64,000 bases of DNA from Chloroflexi bacterium TSY (GTDB lineage Bacteria; Chloroflexota; Anaerolineae; Caldilineales; Caldilineaceae), in the NCBI GenBank assembly GCA_019217005.1, contig JAHBNG010000044.1:1-64000 (forward strand), written 5' to 3'. This document shows positions 59,301 to 64,000 of this stretch, piece after piece; within the stretch, counting starts at the first letter, position 1; the number at the start of each line of letters is the position of its first letter. The notes under the pieces were generated by a model that saw only the letters and a program-made list of their open reading frames with translations, was not told where the DNA came from and made no database searches. Made by a program: the position numbers and the translations under genes.

Positions 59301-59894
59301 AATCACGCCGTCTTGAGCAATCGTTGCGGGACAGCGCGAAATTGTGGACAATCCAGACAAAGACCAACCCACACCAAGCAAACCATTCTTTCCTTGACTG
59401 CTATAGGAGAGAGAAAGTTGGGGTTGAAGACCCGCCGTCCCTGGCGAAACAGTCAAGGGGATATTGTAGGTTGCCGCACCGACCTGATTGACATCGAATT
59501 GGCCTGCCGTGTACCCGGCTGCCGTGCTGGACCCGGGCCACGGAGGGGCAAGAGCAGCTGATATTTGTTGATGCTCGCTTATTTGTTCAGAAGCTCTCAA
59601 GTTGGTATCAACCTGAGTGTCAGCAGGAGCGGTACCAACCTGGAAAACGGGCAAGAATGTCAGTTTATTGGGACTGGAAACTGATTCGGCCTCTCTATGC
59701 GCTGCGTCCTGCACAGTTGGCGTGTTACCTTTACCGGCCTGAAAGACCGGTAAAAATACCTTTGCACCATCAGTGGGTCTCTTCTGGCGGATTTCTGCCC
59801 CCTGCCGGGCATATATCTGCGGCACGGGGCTTGTCGCCAGGAGCAAACTCAGGCAGATGGTGAGAGAAAATAGGGAATGAAGAAATTTACGCAT
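53376..59894 (-). CDS. SpvB/FG-GAP/RHS surface protein with papain-like C-terminal tip (2172 aa)
   Basis: A secreted polymorphic-toxin-type protein. The signal peptide is [20 protein letters not shown]. An SpvB-like N-terminal domain (about residues 115-300) includes [24 protein letters not shown]. Seven FG-GAP/VCBS-type units follow with [11 protein letters not shown] calcium-binding loops (about 430-770). Next comes a long YD-repeat array (about 1000-1750), then the RHS core [13 protein letters not shown] and [37 protein letters not shown]. The tip (about 1900-2172) has Gly/Ala-rich membrane-active-looking segments and a terminal domain with GHWWIEL (His2065) and [11 protein letters not shown] (Cys2155). 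The His-before-Cys order resembles permuted NlpC/P60-LRAT papain-like folds, so the tip may be a cysteine hydrolase or acyltransferase. This last reading is inference. No immunity gene is seen. Confidence 0.88.
   Translation of the reverse strand: [2172 protein letters not shown]
57690..58620 (-). repeat. 144-bp tandem repeats encoding FG-GAP units
   Basis: Seven units of about 48 residues. The central ones are almost identical in DNA (for example a period of exactly 144 bp between 58141 and 58285). Each carries the DFNGDGLTD calcium-binding loop. The high DNA identity of the central units indicates recent expansion, so unit number may vary between strains. Confidence 0.85.
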
Positions 59895-59914
59895 TTTCCT
59901 GTTCTCCGTAGAAT

Positions 59915-59976
59915 CAGTAGACCGGAATCGTTAGATTCTTCGCTCCACTCGAGAATGATACGATTGCTGTCTACTG
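59915..59976 (-). terminator. Hairpin between the tail-fibre-type gene and the RHS gene
   Basis: CAGTAGAC and GTCTACTG arms (59915-59922, 59969-59976) extend inward with partly paired AATCG/CGATT. The centre GATTCTTCG...CGAGAATGA is shared with the hairpin at 32554-32613. It follows the stop of the tail-fibre-type gene (60001) and may terminate or attenuate transcription into the RHS gene. Confidence 0.5.
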
Positions 59977-60000
59977 AGAATAGAATCGTCAATCGCTGCT

Positions 60001-63000
60001 CTATTCCGACACGGACAATTGTTCTTGCAACAATTCGTTTTGGGCCTTTAATTCAGACAATTCTCTGCGCATCAGAGCGAGCTCTTGATCCTGGTTGATG
60101 ACATAGAGCGTCAGTTCCTCTATCTTCTGCAGAAGAGTCACCTGCATCTTCCCCAAGTCTACGCCATTCTCATCTACCTCATTTGCAGACGGAACACCAG
60201 GCAGATGTCCATTGTCGTCAATATACTGCTGGACCTCTGGCAACGGCATCAGGTTGTAATCACCAGCAAAGACAAAGTCCGCCCACCCGCTATCCGTGAC
60301 CACAATCTCTTGCGCAGTGATCGTCCCGTTTACCGCCAGCATTGACTGGGGATTTCTGGTTCCGATGCCGACATGGCCGTTATTTTTTATCGTTAAGGCT
60401 AAACCAAAAAAATAATTATACGCGAACGAGAGAATGGAGAGGGGGAATAAGGACAAACCATTTTTCTAAACCAGGTAAACGTTGGAAGCGTTGTGCCAAA
60501 CGGTCCATCTCTTTCTGAGTGAGTTTGACGCCGGTCTCATAAAGAGTGGAATTCAGGTGAACGAAGGGTTGTAGTTGGTTAAAGCGAAAAGAACGGGCAA
60601 AATTGAGAACGGTCTCAAGAGAATCGAGAAGAGAACCGTTCCAGTGTTTTTTCAAGATGGCCCCAAACCCGTTCGATGGGGTTGTATTTACTGTGATAAG
60701 GAGGGTAGCAGGCGAGCTGAATAGAGAGACGATAGTGCTCAACAAACTGAGTGAGACGATACATAAACTGAGTCCGACGGGTATGATTTTCGGGACCATT
60801 GTCCTGATTGATCACGAGGGTCTTGACGTGAGGAAAGTGTTCACGTACGCTTTCCCAAAAATCAATCAGGCAGTCGACAATACAGTCACTCGTCACTTTC
60901 GACTGAGTCAAGTAAAGAAAGAGTTCCTTGGTTGAAGGGAGGTAAATGCCAAAAGGAGTGACTTTCTCGGTCTTCTTATCTTGAAAGTCATGATCGAGCG
61001 CTTTGACAACCACTCGACTTATCCCTTCTCTCGAGAAACGGTCAAGTAAAATCGTCGCTTTGGCATCCCAAGAGAGGCGCAGAACCGTCTCGTCTGCATC
61101 CGCTTCTTGATTGATCTGATGAATTCTATCAAAGATCGCATCGGTCTCTGGGATCTTTTTCACTGGTTGACTTTTTTTGACCCGGTTTGAGCCATAGCCT
61201 AACTCATTGAGCTTCAAGCGGATGGCCTCTTCGCCAGGCAATTCCTCATCTGTGTATCCTTTCTGCTCGATGAGCTGGGTACGCATTTCGGCGGCGGTTA
61301 GTCGAGTGTACAATTGGGGGGGTCGAAAGGTGGGATCGGTCTGGCTGAATTGATCGGCGATTTCAACCATATCGGCCAGTAAAGTGGGGATATGGTCTTC
61401 GGCTTTTGCGACCACGTCGGTGGCTTTGGTCGACATAACAGAAGCCGCCTTCTAGTTCTTCCAGGGCTTTGGCTATCGTCGCCCGATTCCAGCCCAACTC
61501 TCGTTCTGCTTTCGTCGGACTCCCTTCGCATATCGTTTTGACCGTTTGGGCCATGAAGTGCCTTCTTTCGTATCCACTTAACATGGCCTTCGTCTCTTTC
61601 AAGACTTCAACCATTTCTGGCGAGATTGTCATTTTTGCTCCTTTTGGAGAGCTAGTTTAACACCTTCTCGCGTATATTTTATTTTTTGGATTGGCCTAAG
61701 ACAGAATCAGCCATGGTCGGAATGCTTTCATCTGCAGATCGATTCTGCAGAAAGTGAAAATCACCTCGATTCCAGTTCAGACTGTTGTCATAGACGATTG
61801 CCCCTTTTCCGCGGTCACCACCCGCACCGCCAGCGAGAAATACGATCCCGACCTGGCCTGAATTATAGTGAGAGTTACTGACTTTGAGAGGATAGACTAA
61901 CCCATCCACATTTCCGCCGTCTACTTGAAGATTAACTGATGGATGGAGGGTTCCGACGCCCACATTGCCATCATGATTGATCACAAATTTGCCGCCATCG
62001 GTTTTTACGATGAAATTTTTGCCCTGTGGCAGAAACAGACCGCCATAATTCCCTGGCTGACTGAAATCGCTATCGACTCCATATTGCAGATAGCCAGGAG
62101 CAGACCAACCAGAAGGTTTCAACTGTAGATATGGATTTTGGCCGAAAATCTGCGCACTGCCGTTTACATCTAAGGGACGGGTAGGATTCATCGTGCCAAT
62201 GCCGACATTGCCATTTCCCAAGATTCGCATCCGCGTCGTGTTCTGTGTCACAAAGCTGAGATTGTCTAGAATGGGTGTTCCAAACGCAATATCAACGCCG
62301 TCGTAAGACCAGAATGCGTTTCTCGGATCCGGCTTGACTCCTGTTCCCAATGTGATCGTTGTTGGGGTGGAAGCGGAGAACACATGTAGATTGGTATGGG
62401 GATTCGTTGTCCCAATGCCAACCCGACCCTCATTGTCGACGAACAGTGCGTCTCGGGGGTTACCATCTGCCGCATCAAGAGAGTTGTGTATGGGATCAAT
62501 CCCATCGGGCAATCCATCGCCGTCACTATCTGGATTCGTGGGATCTGTACCACCCAGGTATTCCTGGAGATTTGTGAGGGTGTCACCGTCTGGATCGGCA
62601 GTGGCGTCACTGGGATCATGGGGATTCAGGCTAAAAAGGATCTCCCAGCCATCCGACATCCCATCGCCGTCGCTATCTGGATTATTGGGATCGGTGGAAT
62701 GAATGTTGATCTCTTCACCATCGGTTAGTCCATCATCGTCGCCATCAGGATCATCTGGATTCGTCATATGGAGATCGACCTCAGCGCCATCCACGAGTCC
62801 ATCGCCGTCACTGTCGGTGATGCAGAGGATTTCGACGGGCAACAAAGCACGTTCAAAGATCTGGACTTCGTCTAATCGACCGTTGAAAAACTCTCCTGGA
62901 TATCCGGAGGAACCAAACCATAGGTTCTGTCGCGGATTGGTTGTGTCGCCGATGCTTGATAAACCGGCATCCCCCAATCGCATGACTGACACCAACTGAC

Positions 63001-63583
63001 CGTCAACATAGAGGTCCATCGGTCGCGCCGCATCGGCATAAAAGATAGCCGCGACGTGGTGCCAGCGCTCGTTATCAAATTGAGCAGATGTTTTGACCCC
63101 ATCCAAGCCGGTATTGCCATTGCGGTTGTTTTCGAAACTGGCGAAAATTTTACCGAGGCTGAAATTGATCCGATATCCATTGTCAGGGCTATTCGAATCA
63201 TGCTTGTAAATCAGCGCGCCCCCGCTGCTCGAACCGTTGCTTTTGACCCAGAAAGAGATCGTAGCGTTTGTTCCACTCGTGGGGTCTGATCCAAGGAGCT
63301 TGAGCGGTTCTGGTTCCCCAAAATCCACAAAGTCATCGATTCCATCAAAGTTGAACGCCTGATTTCTCAAACCTGGTGCAAAGGTTGCTCCGTTTTTCAG
63401 CGTGCCGTGATGTGATCCATGTACGTCCTGTGCGCTTCCATCTCCGGGCCACCAGGAGATCAGTCCAGAGGGCGAGACAGTGCAGCCTGAAGCCTCCACA
63501 GTGGGGGATTGAACGACGCTCCCCGTCAACAAAAAGCTCAGGCACAGAATGAGTCTAATCAGAGTATTTGTGTATCTAGCCAT
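60001..63583 (-). pseudogene. LamG/thrombospondin-3/tail-fibre-type surface protein split by ISAzo13
   Basis: Start at 63583 ([19 protein letters not shown], signal peptide; GGAGG before it). A LamG-like jelly-roll domain follows ([53 protein letters not shown]). Next come Ca-binding type-3 thrombospondin repeats ([48 protein letters not shown]). Tail-fibre-type repeats follow ([48 protein letters not shown]). The frame breaks at the ISAzo13 element; removing it and one TAA duplication gives MADSVLTIKNNGHVGIGTRNPQ, then LPGVPSANEVDENGVDLGKMQVTLLQKIEELTLYVINQDQEL, the usual coiled-coil C-terminus. The intact protein had about 760 aa. It precedes the RHS gene on the same strand and may be its surface partner. 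Confidence 0.88.
60397..61696 (-). mobile_element. ISAzo13-type insertion sequence, copy 2 (3-bp duplication TAA)
   Basis: 1300 bp, nearly identical to 47548-48850 and in the same orientation. TAA at 60394-60396 and 61697-61699 is the target duplication, confirmed by exact restoration of the tail-fibre-type frame. The transposase has breaks at about 61400 (two T missing in GRKKAEDH) and about 60650 (one T extra), sites where copy 1 is intact. Copy 1 is broken at other sites, so no functional copy exists in the window as read. Confidence 0.93.
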
Positions 63584-63750
63584 CTTCTTTTCCTCCATAT
63601 GATTGAGACCTTATTTTTGCGCAACGGGAAGGGAATTCTATTCGTTGACGCAATAAGAGCCTGATTCTATTCGATCAAATTCGTCAAAATGCCGAAAAAA
63701 GGATAGCCTCAAAGAAATTCATTAGAGATACCCGATCCAAGGAGGCATTC

Positions 63751-64000
63751 ATGGCAATAGAATTCGGACTAACGAACGAGATCAGCAATACTCAGTATGC
63801 ACCATTAGCTGCGTTGCTGGCACACTACCATCAAGAGAAAGTGCTAACTGCGTTGAAGAAGATCGAAATACCGGTCAAAACGTATGAATATACACCAGCA
63901 AGTAAGTTGGAACAGGTGCTGGTTAGCATATTATGTGGTTGCGCAACGCTGACTGAGTTCAATACAAAGGTCAGACCAGAAAGACTTCTTGCGAAAATTT
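63751..64000 (+). CDS. N-terminus of a transposase, cut by the window end
   Basis: An open frame from the ATG at 63751 (strong GGAGG at 63740) runs off the window after 83 codons. It reads MAIEFGLTNEISNTQYAPLA, then KIEIPVKTYEYTPASKLEQVLVSILCGCATLTEFNTKVRPERLLAKI. The pattern of KLEQVLVSILCGCATLTEFNT with a following RPERLLA matches N-termini of IS transposases common in Chloroflexota. I cannot assign the family or see the left end of the element; the 150 bp upstream show no repeat to other elements here. Confidence 0.65.
   Translation, partial: MAIEFGLTNEISNTQYAPLAALLAHYHQEKVLTALKKIEIPVKTYEYTPASKLEQVLVSILCGCATLTEFNTKVRPERLLAKI

Overview
The window is a bacterial chromosome segment of about 50% GC. 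The oligopeptide-type ABC transporters, GH127 and GH4 glycosidases, an LLM flavin oxidoreductase, a tandem phosphofructokinase, propeller-AAA proteins and RHS/FG-GAP surface proteins together suggest a Chloroflexota member (Caldilineae/Anaerolineae-like). This is inferred from gene content; there is no rRNA or other marker to prove it. No tRNA, rRNA or CRISPR array was seen.

Layout. 1-2.2 kb: a Fur/PerR regulator followed by a katG wrecked by indels. 2.6-8.1 kb: an intact peptide-type ABC importer with an amidohydrolase. 8.1-12.6 kb: a decaying glycan-degradation locus (GH127 with an in-frame TAA, a DUF5703/GH127 chimera, a formylglycine-generating-enzyme fragment) next to a divergent IclR regulator. 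12.6-14.3 kb: a conserved gene of unknown function and a 155-bp MITE. 14.4-17 kb: a probable selenoprotein related to iodothyronine deiodinases (in-frame UGA, FGSYT-U-PPF, SECIS-like hairpin), divergent from a GntR regulator and an LLM oxidoreductase. 17.7-25.8 kb: two direct copies of a 225-bp inverted-repeat element bracket a partial Opp transporter, an IS and a sugar aminotransferase/glycosyltransferase pair; the genes on both outer edges are truncated. 25.8-31.1 kb: two translationally coupled AAA ATPase genes, one of them a propeller-membrane-AAA receptor split by a MITE. 31.7-38.3 kb: LysM protein, large membrane protein bracketed by small ISAzo13-like MITEs, TPR protein, MBL hydrolase. 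38.6-42.4 kb: tandem-fused phosphofructokinase and a GH4 glycosidase. 42.4-51.6 kb: an inositol-catabolism-like group (iolE, iolC, LacI regulator), all structural genes broken, with four mobile elements. 51.9-52.9 kb: ychF. 53.4-63.6 kb: a 2172-residue SpvB/FG-GAP/RHS protein and a LamG/tail-fibre-type surface protein split by an ISAzo13 copy. The window ends in another transposase.

Two themes dominate. The first is mobile-element traffic: three non-autonomous families with recognisable ends (target duplications for two of them) and four IS types, several insertions being precise enough to reconstruct the original gene. The second is decay of catabolic loci: katG, GH127 and iol genes carry stops or frameshifts. 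Some single-base frameshifts lie in homopolymers and could be sequencing error. The most interesting single gene is the UGA-containing deiodinase-like protein at 14437-15096.
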